Source of the DNA: Hermatobates lingyangjiaoensis
Lineage: Eukaryota; Arthropoda; Insecta; Hemiptera; Hermatobatidae
Length of the DNA stretch: 64,000 bases
Reading direction: 5' to 3'
Assembly (NCBI GenBank): GCA_026182355.1
Contig: JAPFBL010000538.1
Coordinates: forward strand, 62,001-126,000
A program made the translations under genes and the position numbers. Position 1 is the first letter of the stretch. Every line of letters begins with the position of its first letter. Shown here in pieces: positions 9,924-20,456 of the stretch. The notes under the pieces are model-generated. The model searched no databases. It saw nothing but the letters and a program-made list of their open reading frames with translations, and had not been told where the DNA came from.

Positions 9924-10054
9924 TTTTGATCTATTACCGTGTATCCAAACCTTTCGGTCATAACATGGAACAAAGCAAAGCAGATTGATGTTTTTTACGT
10001 GGTGCCCTTTAGCCACTCCACGGAATACAGACGGAAGGACATTACAGCCACTCC
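9924..10054 (-). mobile_element. Strongly 5'-truncated R1-type element tail
   Basis: About 130 bp match the 3' UTRs at 21503-21650 and 33282-33440, including the TGTTTTGAT start on the + strand. It is flanked by a 13-bp direct repeat, CCCACTATACCTG, at 9911-9923 and 10055-10067, a plausible target-site duplication. The insertion is in the 5' region of the ORF1-bearing element. Confidence 0.7.
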
Positions 10055-10067
10055 CCCACTATACCTG

Positions 10068-10320
10068 CGGCTATAATGGCTCTGACCCTCGGTGAAGAGT
10101 GTTAGGCAGCAATATAACACCCCAATAAACCTGTCACACGACACCCAATGCCGACAAACACACACCACTTCTGAAATTGCTAACTCCAGGAATTCAGGGT
10201 ATCACGAACGCCAGCCTCTTTCACCGAACAACCAGGATACTCAAACATCACCACAAAGGAAACAGATCCAACACCAAGCAAAGTCCGAATACACTTGTCA
10301 TAGTATGTGTGTGTGTGTTT
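10068..10320 (-). mobile_element. 5' region of the element at 9161-9923, ending in (CA)n
   Basis: This is non-coding sequence between the tail insertion and a TG-rich tract (10303-10318) that joins the poly(A) end of the next element. Equivalent 5' regions lie at 22410-22500 and 27140-27640. The + strand frame here has no recognisable domain. Confidence 0.4.
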
Positions 10321-10426
10321 TTTTTTTAAATTATTTCAAAATGCTCCATACAAAGTACTACGTGTTGTTGTTCCATTGATTCATAATGATATGTACAATA
10401 ATTTTTGTATATACATTCAATTTTAA
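10321..10426 (-). mobile_element. 3' UTR end of non-LTR element E1
   Basis: The minus-strand 3' end has a run of about 10 A followed by (CA)n. It continues at 11735-12160 on the far side of the piggyBac, which therefore inserted into this UTR. Confidence 0.55.
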
Positions 10427-10786
10427 CCCTAGATAGATAACCATATTTCACTATACACTAAAGATAACCATACGTCGACTCGACGTGCGAATGTTTGAGT
10501 GAACATATTTTCGATTAAGTGTATACTAGGTTTATAAATGTAATAATATGTGTTAATGTATGTAATTGAGTGCCGAGTACATAAAACAACATAAGTATTT
10601 ATTTAAATTTTATTATGAAAAAACAATAAGGAACAAATCAAGGAACTTCTTATTTTACGAAACTTAAAGATAAGGAATCTCTTCGTCAGTCTTATAATTT
10701 ACCATTAAAACTTTTCAAAATCAACTTTTTGTACTCTCTATAATATAAAAAACTTAAGTAAATATAAATCTTTAGTAATTTTGGCC

Positions 10787-11285
10787 TCATAGGCACTTAG
10801 GGCAGGCGCTGAACTTGTGCTCTCCACAGATGGGATTTTTGCACCTATCGCAAATAGTCTTTGTCATCCTTCTAAGTTTTGATGGACAATAGGCACAATA
10901 TTTTCTTTTCTTTGGCTCAGGTATACCTTCATCTTGTCTGGGAGGTTCAGCTCGTCTTTTTGGTAATATACTACTAATTTCTTCTTTTATATTGGTAGGC
11001 AAGGTAAGCATTTGCTGCCTCGTCTCCATCCATGGGATTGCTATGGCTATTGCTGAGCTTTTTCATGAAATCTCTACGTGCCAGCGGTTTTTCTTTCTTG
11101 GATATGACATTATCACAGTAAATAATGTATGAATTTATAAATGCCATATTCAAGATCCCATAAAACATGGCCATGGGCCACCTGTTTGTATTGCGGCTAC
11201 AGGACATTGACGAGCACATTTGGTCGAAAGTGTCGACTCCCCCCTTTGTTTCATTATAAAAATGAATCACAGTCTTCGGCATCAC
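10787..11285 (-). pseudogene. piggyBac transposase C-terminal part
   Basis: The first frame (10974-11285) has GGVDTFDQM, a hallmark just downstream of the catalytic core, and WPMAMFYGILNMAFINS. It is followed by an overlapping frame (10787-11029) with the C-terminal cysteine-rich domain C-x2-C...C-x2-C...C-x2-C that binds DNA in piggyBac proteins. A frameshift near 11000 separates them. The upstream DDD catalytic residues are deleted. Confidence 0.85.
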
Positions 11286-11409
11286 TCTGTACTTCGTATT
11301 CTAATAAATTATCTTCAGTTTCACTGTCCGACCCCTGAATTTCTTCATCGCTCGTTTCATGCAACAACCGACTGATTTCTGCATCGCCTATATCAATTTG
11401 TGACGTCAT
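11254..11409 (-). pseudogene. piggyBac transposase N-terminal part
   Basis: It starts MTSQIDIGDAEISRLL and has the acidic stretch (SDEEIQGSDSETED) typical of piggyBac N-termini. After 51 codons it hits a stop because it is fused out of frame to the C-terminal part. The two frames overlap across 11254-11285, which places the deletion junction. Confidence 0.75.
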
Positions 11410-11734
11410 TGTATTCTTTTGGTCGTGGCCTATAACAATAAAAATTACTTATAAAAAAATATGTACAATATTCGCAAAAAAGTCGTAATAATACATATTC
11501 CCAAAAGTAAAAAAACTGACACTAAAGATAACCATACGTCACATCGACGTACAGCAGGTAAATATCTAGGAAAGTATTGCACTCACCGGAACGAAACGGG
11601 TGCGTCCTGCAAGCTCCAACGGCCGAGTGAGTTGGCAGGAACGGCGAGTTTAGGGACGCGAAAAACAAACGAGTTATATTGATTTTCTATAATCGATTAC
11701 GTCGATTCGACGTAGGTTATCTATCTAGGGTTAA

Positions 11735-12164
11735 GATATATAACTTTGTTCCGTAGTATAGTCCTGTTCTATGTTAATTACATTCTAAATGCACATTATA
11801 TGAATAATTTACACATTTAATTATAATATGTTGATACAATGATATTTTGTTCAAATTTAAATACAATATTTATAATGATAGGGTTATTTAATTATATTTC
11901 TGGTACTGTTGTTCAAATAGTTTATGATATTATACAAATATATTGATACATATGTAATGGCTTATATTTACGTAACTGTATACAACTGTAATGAGGCCTA
12001 ATACATATATACGATAACTTTATACGATTTTTTTTTATATTATTAATATAAATAACTCTTTTTAAAAGGGTTGTTTATGAACTCTATGAAGTGATTCTAG
12101 TAGTTAGACTTTAGTAGTTGGTTCTTAAATGGTGGCCAGCTCAGTCCTTGTGTAATCACAGCCT
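11735..12164 (-). mobile_element. 3' UTR of non-LTR element E1
   Basis: AT-rich, non-coding, immediately downstream of the E1 coding end. It is separated from its terminal part (10321-10426) by the piggyBac insertion. Confidence 0.5.
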
Positions 12165-13138
12165 TCATGAACGTTGTTCTTTCATTAGAGCTGAACAGTC
12201 CCACAGGAGATGGTCCACAGTTTGTGATGATATGTTATCACAAGGACATGCAGCAGTGTTTAGTAGTTCAAATCTTTTCAGGTATGCTTTGAATTTTCCA
12301 TGGGCTGTCAAGAACTGAGTGAGTTGCCAGGTTATAGATAGGTGACTCATATTTAATCTCTCCTCAACTGATGGAAGGAATTGCCGTGTAAAGACGCCTC
12401 TTTGGGATTCTGTCCATACCTTCTGCCAGCTTTCAATGCTCCGATTTTTTGCCCATCTAATTACAGTTGAGTATGGAAATTGTGAATATTGTGGATCTTG
12501 GTCCTGTTTGGAGGCCTCTTTGGCTAGTAAGTCGGCTAGTTCATTGCCACGTAGTCCCGCGTGTGTTTTAACCCATAAAAAAGAGATCGTTATTTTGTTT
12601 TCTAGCAATAGGAGCTTTGTTCTATTAAAGGTAAATGGTTTCTATTGTTTTTTAATGTTTGCAATGAAATTTTACTGTCAGTTTTGATGCATACTGTTTG
12701 TTTGAGCATAACTGTGTCTTCTATCCATTCCAGGGCTTTTAGTATGGCCAGCTGTTCAGCCTGATTATTAGAGCAAGCTGGAGCGAGGCGATATCCTTTT
12801 CCCATGATGACGTTGCCATGGAGAAGAGCTACAAACGCACATCCCACGTGCTCACCCTCTTTGCTGCCGTCTGTGTATATTTCAAAAGTGTCGTTCTCTG
12901 CAGTGTTCTTATTTATACTTGTGAAAGCCCTAGGGTGCCTCCAGTACCGACTTTCAAGTGGTCTGTCCATTAATGAGCCACTCATATCTCCTTCCTGTCC
13001 TCCTGATGCTATGTTATCTATGGAGACTGTTTGTTTTGCAACTATTTTGATTGGGGTAATGCCGGCAATTATACAGGCTGCATTATATGAAATGGTTTTG
13101 TAACCTTTGACCATCCTTACAGCAAATATTCGTTGCAC
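12165..13138 (-). pseudogene. E1: R1/I-type ORF2 C-terminal region with RNase H
   Basis: Two overlapping frames (12602-13138, then 12165-12608) are joined by one frameshift near 12605. In order they hold the end of the RT thumb (FAVRMVKGYKTISYNAA), the RNase H domain (YTDGSKEG, NNQAEQLAILKALEWI, KTDSK and WVKTHAGLRGNELADLLAK, with the catalytic D, E and D visible) and a C-terminal segment ending in C-x-C...H...C. The 5' end is truncated at about 13143, next to a (CA)-rich tract and the poly(A) end of E2. Confidence 0.85.
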
Positions 13139-13162
13139 CCTTTCTAATTTGTGTGTCTGTGT

Positions 13163-13370
13163 TTTTTTTTTGTTTTTTTTTTCCCCCCACAGGCAGTACC
13201 CCTGCCATGGGGGAATTTATTTAAATAACAAAATGTACTATATTCAATTTTCTTCTAATGGCTATACAGTTTACGTGCTTAATTCTAAAATTTATTTTAT
13301 ATAGTTGTAAATTTAAATTATATTTTACATAGTCTGCATTGTCTGCTTTCACAACATTAAAATTTTCTAT
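13163..13370 (-). mobile_element. 3' UTR and poly(A)-like tail of element E2
   Basis: It is similar to 27721-27891 plus 28368-28415. On the minus strand it ends in a hairpin (13183-13213), then an A-rich run and CA-rich sequence. It lies directly 5' of E1. Confidence 0.7.
13183..13213 (-). other. 3'-terminal hairpin of a non-LTR element
   Basis: An inverted repeat of CATGGCAG type around a GGGTA loop. Copies at 14325-14354 and 27725-27754 keep the pairing, one through a compensatory change. It is probably the RT recognition hairpin of the 3' UTR. Confidence 0.6.
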
Positions 13371-14322
13371 TTACAATAAGTATATTATTTTAAAGATTGC
13401 ACCAGTGATTGAGTTTGTCCAGAGTACCTGCCACTTTTGAATACCTCGTTTTGTTGCCCATGCAAGAACTGCGGACAGAGGGAGGCCAGTGTAATGTGGT
13501 TCGTTGTTTTGCCTGGATGCAGCTTTTGCCAATGAATCTGCCACTTCATTTCCTTCTACTCCCGTGTGTGCCTTGACCTTTATGAAAGAAACGATGACTT
13601 TGTTTTTCAGCAAGAATAGTAATGTTCGGATTTTTTCAATTAGAGGTAGATGAATTTTGCAGTTATTTATCGACTGTAGACTGACCTTACTGTCAGTTTT
13701 GACACACACGGTAGTTCTAGCAGTAACAGATGCTGCCACCCATTCTAACGCCTTTAGAATGGCAAATTGTTCAGCCTGGTTATTGGAACATGAAGGGCCT
13801 AGCCGGTAACCCTGCTCCTTTATCAGGCTGCCTTGATGGTAGACCACGAAACCACATCCCACTTGGTCTCCCTCTTTACTGCCATCAGTGTAGATGTTGT
13901 ATTCGCTGTCTTCGCTGCCTTCTTCCTGGTCTTCGTTGACAGATGTGTATGTCTGAGGGTGGCTCCAAAACTGGCTACTGATAGGACTGTCCAGGAGCAT
14001 TCCGTCGATGTCCTCTATTTTTTGACCTGCTTTTAAACTGTCAACTGTCACGGCTTGTTCTGCAACTATGCTGATTGGAAGAATGTCGGCGATGGCACAG
14101 GCGGCGTAGTAGGAGATAGTTTTATACCCTTTTATTATTCTCAGTGCGAACAGCCTTTGAACTCGCTCCAGTTTCTTGATGTTTCTTTTTATGTTTAATC
14201 CCTCATGCCATACGGTAACACCGTAGAGGACCATGGGAAGAAACGCTCCTGAGTATATTATGCTGAGGGCTGAGTGATTCAGTCCCCAGTCTATGTTCGC
14301 AGTCCTAGAAAGAACATTGATT
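13371..14322 (-). pseudogene. E2: R1/I-type RT thumb and RNase H
   Basis: A single open frame of about 317 codons starts at NVLSRTANIDWGL, in the thumb after the RT palm. It contains YGVTVWHEG, the RNase H motifs YTDGSKEGDQVGCGF, NNQAEQFAILKALEWV, KTDSK and VKAHTGVEGNEVADSLAK, and stops just after WTNSITGAIF. The CCHC-like C-terminus is deleted. It is about 60% like E1 by eye. The frame can be read from 14348, but the first nine codons are the hairpin of another element. Confidence 0.85.
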
Positions 14323-14324
14323 GT

Positions 14325-14489
14325 CCTCACGGGTAGTAACCCTACCATGAGGGAGTTTATTTTCCTTTAACCTGCTCCCATATTGATTACAGGTTTACAC
14401 TTAAAAGTTATATAAATTTTTACAACTTAATTATTACATTATATAGTGTCGTTTTATATGATATACAAGTTCTTATAATATATTCAATT

Positions 14490-14490
<1 letters not shown>
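14325..14490 (-). mobile_element. 3' end of a further non-LTR copy with terminal hairpin
   Basis: Bases 14325-14354 form the same hairpin as 13183-13213, and 14355-14490 is AT-rich UTR. On the minus strand it is fused without a poly(A) run to the truncated 5' end of E2. Confidence 0.5.
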
Positions 14491-14491
<1 letters not shown>

Positions 14492-14541
<50 letters not shown>

Positions 14542-14542
14542 G
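14492..14542. repeat. (TA)n microsatellite
   Basis: About 24 TA units bound the left end of the large PLE palindrome. Confidence 0.95.
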
Positions 14543-14601
14543 AGTTCGAGATTAACAAAGAGCAACACACAAAGTAGGGAAACACACTTACAGACTCAAA
14601 T

Positions 14602-14622
14602 TTTCGGGTAATCCGTCTTCAG
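14602..14622 (-). ncRNA. Hammerhead-like core (family B, left arm)
   Basis: CTGAAGA, short stem GG/CC and GAAA, identical to 246-266. Confidence 0.5.
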
Positions 14623-15133
14623 GAGAAAAGAGAATGGGAGACCAAGCACGTTGTAGGCGCAACGGCAAGTAACCAACCCGGCAACCGCCAGTGCTGTCAA
14701 CCGTACCCGGTCTTAAAGTATAAAATTAGGAGAAGATATAAACAGAAGCTCAGATAAGCAGTACTGGTTGGGTAAAACTATAAGTAGGTGAAAAATTATA
14801 AACAATATAAGATAAAAACAAACTATAAGAAACAAAAATAATGATAGAGAAAAGAAGAAAAAATAAATAAAAATAAATACAATACAAAAAACTTGCATTG
14901 GTTGTTTTAGTAAATAAAAGATAGAGACTGAATAAAAGGGTAAGTATGGGAAACTAGTTAGGAATAAGAATTTAGAAAAATAAAATAGGATAAAACAAAC
15001 TAGTAGTAAGTGAAGAAGACAAAATAGATATACACAAAATATACGAAAGAGGAAAAAAGAAATAAGTACTAGAGAATAAAGAATACTGGAAAAAAAGTAC
15101 CAAAAAAAAAAAAAAAAAAAAATGTACAAAAAA

Positions 15134-15930
15134 TTATCTTTTAAGGTTAAGTCCAGGTGCACTGCGCGCCCCGAGCAACCAGATGTGAGCCTCCTCAGAG
15201 GCTCTAAGGGTCACGGTATTATCACCAGGGGGAATCTGACGCAGAATCTGCACACTGAAGCAGTCGTTAAAAGACAGACCGTGGGATTTGGCGTGTATGG
15301 CGACAGGTAAATTGGAGTTGTTGTTAACGGATGCTCTATGACCGTTCATACGGAGGCTGAGCTTGTTAGAGGACAGTCCTACGTAGAACGCATCACAACG
15401 AGTACAGTCCAATTTGTAAACACAATTTTTGGATGTACATGAGCAGTCCTTAGCAACAGGGAAGGACTGGTTATGGGAAGATGGAGTGAAGTGTGAAAGG
15501 AGGTTGAGAAGCGGACAGGTCAGGCACCCCCGCCTTTCGCAACTCCTAGCGCCCACAGACGGGTGGTTGACGCGCCTGGACGTCAAGTCTCTGTGGGAAA
15601 AGAGATTGCCAAGGTTGGGGGAACGTCTATATGAGAGGCGGGGTTGGCTGGGGAAAATAGTCGACGTGGAAGGAGAAGAGGATAGGATGGGGAACAGATC
15701 TTTCATAATGCGTTTGAGTTTGTGTATACCGGGGAAGAAGGTAGTAACAAGGAGGGAAGACTCATTCACCGGGGAAGTGGAGACGGAAGGAGGGTTAACG
15801 GATAAATTCGCAGGGATCAGTCTTCTTTCCAGTAACGATGGCGGATAACCACGCTCCAGGAACTTGGTTCTGAGGGAGTTGAGGTGCAGGTTCTTCTGCT
15901 GGAGTCGGTTGCAAATACGGTGGATTCGGA
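15134..15930 (-). pseudogene. GIY-YIG protein of PLE family B
   Basis: The open frame 15134-15769 has CVYKLDCTRCDAFYVGLSS, then RMNGHRASV and LRASEEAHIWLLG. This is a GIY-YIG domain of a different lineage from YIGMT/LSRRL, with a C-x2-C pair before the YVG. Another frame upstream (to about 15930) supplies KNLHLNSLRTKFLERGYP, a segment often found before this domain. The RT is not present. The 3' UTR leads into the hammerhead at 14602-14622, which ties the hammerhead to this protein family. Confidence 0.75.
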
Positions 15931-16673
15931 TGGATAAGGATCTGGGGATAGATTTCTTTATGTGGGGAGGGTGACAACTATTAAAGTGGAGGTACTGGTG
16001 TGGGTTTGAGGGTTTAGAGTGAACGGAGGTAATGAGGTTGTTGCCCTGGAGGGTAATGTCGTCAGATTCCCCCTGGTGATAATACCGTGACCCTTAGAGC
16101 CTCTGAGGAGGCTCACATCTGGTTGCTCGGGGCGCGCAGTGCACCTGGACTTAACCTTAAAAGATAATTTTTTGTACATTTTTTTTTTTTTTTTTGTACT
16201 TTTTTTCCAGTATTCTTTATTCTCTAGTACTTATTTCTTTTTTCCTCTTTCGTATATTTTGTGTATATCTATTTTGTCTTCTTCACTTACTACTAGTTTG
16301 TTTTATCCTATTTTATTTTTCTAAATTCTTATTCCTAACTAGTTTCCCATACTTACCCTTTTATTCAGTCTCTATCTTTTATTTACTAAAACAACCAATG
16401 CAAGTTTTTTGTATTGTATTTATTTTTATTTATTTTTTCTTCTTTTCTCTATCATTATTTTTGTTTCTTATAGTTTGTTTTTATCTTATATTGTTTATAA
16501 TTTTTCACCTACTTATAGTTTTACCCAACCAGTACTGCTTATCTGAGCTTCTGTTTATATCTTCTCCTAATTTTATACTTTAAGACCGGGTACGGTTGAC
16601 AGCACTGGCGGTTGCCGGGTTGGTTACTTGCCGTTGCGCCTACAACGTGCTTGGTCTCCCATTCTCTTTTCTC

Positions 16674-16694
16674 CTGAAGACGGATTACCCGAAA
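16674..16694 (+). ncRNA. Hammerhead-like core (family B, right arm)
   Basis: Mirror copy of 14602-14622 with intact boxes. Confidence 0.5.
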
Positions 16695-16791
16695 ATTTGA
16701 GTCTGTAAGTGTGTTTCCCTACTTTGTGTGTTGCTCTTTGTTAATCTCGAACTCGTATTGTGTCCAGTTTGGATCGTATTTCGTTTTATCA

Positions 16792-16794
<3 letters not shown>

Positions 16795-16848
<54 letters not shown>

Positions 16849-16905
16849 ACACACATTATATACACACACACATATATATATATATACCCACATACATACA
16901 TATAT
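16795..16905. repeat. (TA)n/(CA)n compound microsatellite
   Basis: A TA tract passes into CA-rich and mixed tracts between the PLE palindrome and the 3' end of element E4. Confidence 0.9.
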
Positions 16906-16977
16906 ACAATATTATAATATATAAAATTTACATTTTTTAATATTTAATTTTAACTAACAATGTTTATTTTACAATAT

Positions 16978-17354
16978 TTATATAAGTTTCAATTCTCCAT
17001 TAAGTAGATTATTTATGAAAGTGAAGAAGTCTCTGCTATATTTATTGATTAGGTGTTCTTTTTCTTCCGGCCATGCTCCTCCTTGTAGGATAATTTTCGT
17101 TTTGAACCGTTGTCTATGATTTTCCCAGGTTGCACAGTTGAATGCGAGGTGTTCAAAGGTCTGCTCTCCTTCCATGCACGGACGTAGTAGGGCGAGTCGA
17201 TATGCGCAAATCTGTACAAATACGACCTGTTTCTACCGTGGCCGGTTAGTACCATGGTAGTTTTGTACGTGTGATTCAGTTCAATTTTATTTCTTATATA
17301 TACACTGTTGAAGTTTGCTTTTGTTACTACTCCTTCTATTGCATTGACCCACAA
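16978..17354 (-). pseudogene. E4: C-terminal region of ORF2
   Basis: Two frames, 17049-17354 and 16978-17175, hold VLTGHGRNRSYLYRF and then FEHLAFNCATW...R. This is the 'LTGHG...YL.RF...H..L.C' C-terminus of R1/I-type ORF2. A frameshift separates it from the RNase H frame at 17388. Confidence 0.75.
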
Positions 17355-17387
17355 ATTGTTCCATTTGTCCCTGCTTTTATTGTTTTC

Positions 17388-18680
17388 CTACCTCCTAATA
17401 TACGTCAATGGTACTTTGATGTATACTGTTTTTATTGTTTCATCTTGTGCTGCTTTTTTTGCTAATTCATCCGCTCTTTCATTTCCTTCCTGTCCAGCAT
17501 GTGCTTTTACCCATAAGATCGAAATACTCCACCGATGTAGTTTTCTTAATTTCCACAAGCTGTTTCTAATGCTTTCAACAGTAGAGTTATGATTTTTGTG
17601 GTCTCTTATTGCTGCTAGTGCCACTGAACTATCCGTCCTTAAAACTGCTGTTTTGCAGTCATGTGAATCCTGTTTTAACAACCAGTGCAGACCTACATCA
17701 ATAGCCCGGAGTTCAGCCTGGTTGTTTGAACACCAGGATGCTATTTTCTCAAGAATTTCTTTTACAACTTGGCCTGCTTTATAGATAGCTACTGCGCAGC
17801 CCACCGAGTTCTCTATACGACTTCCATCGGTGTATATTTCGTAATCAGGATTTCTTATGTCTTCGCCTACGGTATTTTCTATTTCAGCAGGATGGGGCCA
17901 TTCCCCATACGTGATATCAACGTTTGGCTGGTAAAGCGGGAACCTGATGTCTAAACTATTCTTGATTGCGTGATATACATTGTCCATCTGTTTTATTTTT
18001 ATATCTATTGGGATCGTGTTCGCCATCACCATTGCTGCTTGGTAAGATATGGTTCTAAAACCTCGTATTATTCTTAGGGCTATCTTTCTTTGGGTGCTTC
18101 TCATTTGTAGAACATTGTGTTTTGATTTTAGTGCACCTGACCACACTGGCGCTCCGTAAGTCATGATAGGTAGTATTGCTCCTCGATATATAATTTCCAT
18201 CGCTCCATTTCCTAATCCCCAATACACTTTGGCTGACTTTGCTAATGCGTATATAAGCTGAGATGCCTTCTCACATATTCGTTTTATCTGTGTATTCCAA
18301 TTCCACTTTTGGTCTAACCATAGGCCTAACAGTTTCATCTCCTTTACGACTGCAATTAGTGATCCTGAAATATATATATATTTCAGAGACGGGAAGATGC
18401 CTCTGTTCAGACATTCGTTGTAAATTGTTGTTATTGTGAGAGGATATTCTTTATAAATTTCCAGCCAAATAGCCTTAGTTATGCCATCCCATCCTGGTGT
18501 TTTCTTGTCCTTAAAACTTTCAATAGTGCGTTTGATCTCTATTTGTGTGAACAAAATGTCATTCTCAGTATTAATTCCTTCCTCTATCGCATCTCTCCTT
18601 TGAACATGAATGGCATTGTCCTCTTTCAAACTGTCTCGAGGCGCAAACTTCTCCATCAGCAACTCCACTGTTTCAAACAA
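17388..18680 (-). pseudogene. E4: RT with deleted catalytic core, thumb and RNase H
   Basis: A 430-codon open frame. It starts in the RT fingers (KTPGWDGITKAIW, YNECLNRGIFPS) and then jumps directly to VKEMKLLGLWLDQKWNW, just after where the palm should end. The FADD-type catalytic box and most of the palm are missing. The junction (18365-18386) is a short AT palindrome, CTGAAATATATATATATTTC. The thumb and RNase H follow intact (YTDGSRIENSVGCAV, NNQAELRAID, RTDSS, WVKAHAGQEGNERADELAKKA). The deletion keeps the frame open. Confidence 0.85.
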
Positions 18681-18950
18681 GTTCTTAGTGTATGTACCAT
18701 CCCGTTTCTTTAACGTCGAAATGCACGTTTTAGGGAATATCTTTCCTGCAGCTATTTTGTAAGTGGCATTCCAAGCATTCCTTGGTAATGTATTATTACA
18801 ATATTGCTTCCATGATTCTGATTTAGAGGCTATAAGTTTTCCTTTATATTGCTCTTTAACTTCATAATATTTAATCTTCCTTTCCTCTCGGAGTGCTTGA
18901 TTGTTATACGTCCTCTGATAAAGCCGTCTGCAAGCGTTAGTCTTTTTGCG

Positions 18951-19952
18951 TCATACATCCAGATCTTTATTCCACCAGTTGACAGTACGGTGACCCGCTG
19001 AGCGGTATGGCTTGCTTATGGGAATGGATTCGTGACATGTTCGTATTACTGTCGTAAAGAAGTCTTCCAGGATTTTTTCAAATTCACATGTTCGTGTTAA
19101 TATACTCCTCAGTTTGATGTCTGTGGAACCTGTGCAGTCATTATATAGTCCTATCAGCATGGTTTCATTTAAATTATTTAATAGACGTAAGTGAAACATA
19201 TCCCAGTCTACGTCCTTTGTGTTAAATCTGATTGTGATAGGCCGATTGACATTAAACGTGTGTGTGATGCGATGTGAACTCACTGTAAACGAGATATACT
19301 TGTGGTCCGAGATACTTTCCTCCTCACAAACGCTCCAGTTATACACGTTAGGAAGCATACTACCAGTCACTGCCGTGAGGTCGACGCAGCTTTTGCCGTT
19401 AACTGTTTCAAAAGTGAATTGGCCATCATCTTCATTCAACAAATATAATGGTCCGGATGCCAGATAGTCCTCCATCACTTCACCCCTGTCGTTTGTGACC
19501 ACATCAAACCAACTAGTAGATCTGCAGTTGCTATCCATTCCAAGAATTAATCTATCTGATGAATTTTTTATTAAGTTACTTATTTTTAGGATGTCATCAT
19601 TTATTGAGCCTTCGTATGGCAAGTTGATGCTTGCTGCCCAGAAATTAAGTATTTGCCCATACATAACTTCAACCAAAACGCAATCCGTATTTGATAGTTG
19701 TGAGATAAGAATTACGTCCAAATTAGGATTTGTGACCACAATGGCTGCCCTCTTCCTTCCTTCTCCTTTATTATATATCTTATAATTAGAATTAAAGCCA
19801 GTAATTTTACCATTTACAGTGTATGGTTCTTGGACGAACATTAAATCTATTTTATTTCTATTGGTATAAGCACAGAGTAAATTAGTTGCTTTCCTTGATC
19901 GTTGCAGGTTTATTTGTGGACATTTAATATTAACAAGATCATTGTTGGCCAT
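18951..19952 (-). CDS. E4: APE-type endonuclease domain of ORF2
   Basis: A 333-codon frame starting MANNDLVNIKCPQINLQRSR. It matches the N-terminal apurinic-like endonuclease of R1/I-type elements, with FVQEPY (catalytic E), GMDSNCRSTSWFD (D-x-N), SCVDLTAVTG and ISDHKYISF (the D-H pair). These nick the target for target-primed reverse transcription. The start is placed just 3' of ORF1. Between 18681 and 18950 the frame is broken by stops and shifts before the RT. Confidence 0.85.
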   Translation of the reverse strand: MANNDLVNIKCPQINLQRSRKATNLLCAYTNRNKIDLMFVQEPYTVNGKITGFNSNYKIYNKGEGRKRAAIVVTNPNLDVILISQLSNTDCVLVEVMYGQILNFWAASINLPYEGSINDDILKISNLIKNSSDRLILGMDSNCRSTSWFDVVTNDRGEVMEDYLASGPLYLLNEDDGQFTFETVNGKSCVDLTAVTGSMLPNVYNWSVCEEESISDHKYISFTVSSHRITHTFNVNRPITIRFNTKDVDWDMFHLRLLNNLNETMLIGLYNDCTGSTDIKLRSILTRTCEFEKILEDFFTTVIRTCHESIPISKPYRSAGHRTVNWWNKDLDV

Positions 19953-20084
19953 AGTCTATGTTATTTTTAATTTCTTGAATTTGATTATTGTAACTCGGGC
20001 AGCTTTGATCTAGGAAGAGTGCTCACAGTTAACGCTTTGTCTGGCTGTTACATGGCTGTTGTAGACCTTACAGTTTGTACATTT

Positions 20085-20336
20085 TTACTCTGTTTTTTGA
20101 ACTTTGCAATTCTTTATATCATGGCTACCGGAACAGAGTAGACATGCGGTTTCCCCCCTGTAATCTCTAGCATAGTGTCCAAACTTGCAACATTTGTAAC
20201 ATCGTGTTACTTTAATGTTATCTTCGGCCTTACACAAGTTCCAAAGTAGCTTTACTCCTTTTTCAAGGAGTTTGAGCCTCAGATTACGGGAAACTTCCAG
20301 AATCATGAACTTGTGGTTTCTGTTCGTAGTGTACAT
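20085..20336 (-). pseudogene. E4: ORF1 C-terminus with zinc knuckle
   Basis: After RNLRLKLLEKGVKLLWNLC, the motif CYKCCKFGHYARDY is a CCHC knuckle and is followed by a second cysteine cluster, CLLCSGSHDIKNC. These bind nucleic acid in gag-like ORF1 proteins. It is out of frame with the N-terminal part at 20457-20990. Confidence 0.75.
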
Positions 20337-20456
20337 AGTGATGACTCGGAGAGCATCAGTACTAGATATAACATCTCTGTTCTGTTCTCTTAAAGTTTCT
20401 TCTGCATTTTCAATGTTTATATCTTTTGGAATAAAATTAATTTTTAATCTGGGAAG

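Larger units (their letters stand above)
10427..11730 (-). mobile_element. Internally deleted piggyBac element
   Basis: Both ends have the piggyBac-type CCCTAGATAGATAACC terminal inverted repeat (10427-10442 and 11715-11730). They are flanked by TTAA duplications at 10423-10426 and 11731-11734. A subterminal motif, ACTAAAGATAACCATACGTC, occurs near 10457 and 11521. The 1.3-kb length is about half a full element. The transposase N-terminus and C-terminus are present, but the central catalytic region is gone. Confidence 0.9.
14543..16757. mobile_element. PLE family B, large head-to-head palindrome
   Basis: The left arm (14543-15235) and right arm (16065-16757) are about 690 bp, inverted and almost identical. 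They include matching poly(A)/poly(T) and F-rich low-complexity stretches. The unique centre (15236-16064) belongs to the minus-strand GIY-YIG gene. Both outer ends read 'CGAGTTCGAGATTAACAAAG', and the left one abuts (TA)n directly. Long open frames in the arms (14713-15162 and 16194-16583) are low-complexity, not genes. Confidence 0.85.

Noticed and set aside
15429..15848. 139-codon + strand frame
   Set aside because: Antisense of the family-B GIY-YIG gene.
14713..16583. Phe/Leu-rich frames of 129-149 codons that look like membrane proteins
   Set aside because: They are T-rich low-complexity sequence in the arms of the PLE palindrome and occur in mirror image at 57257-57550.
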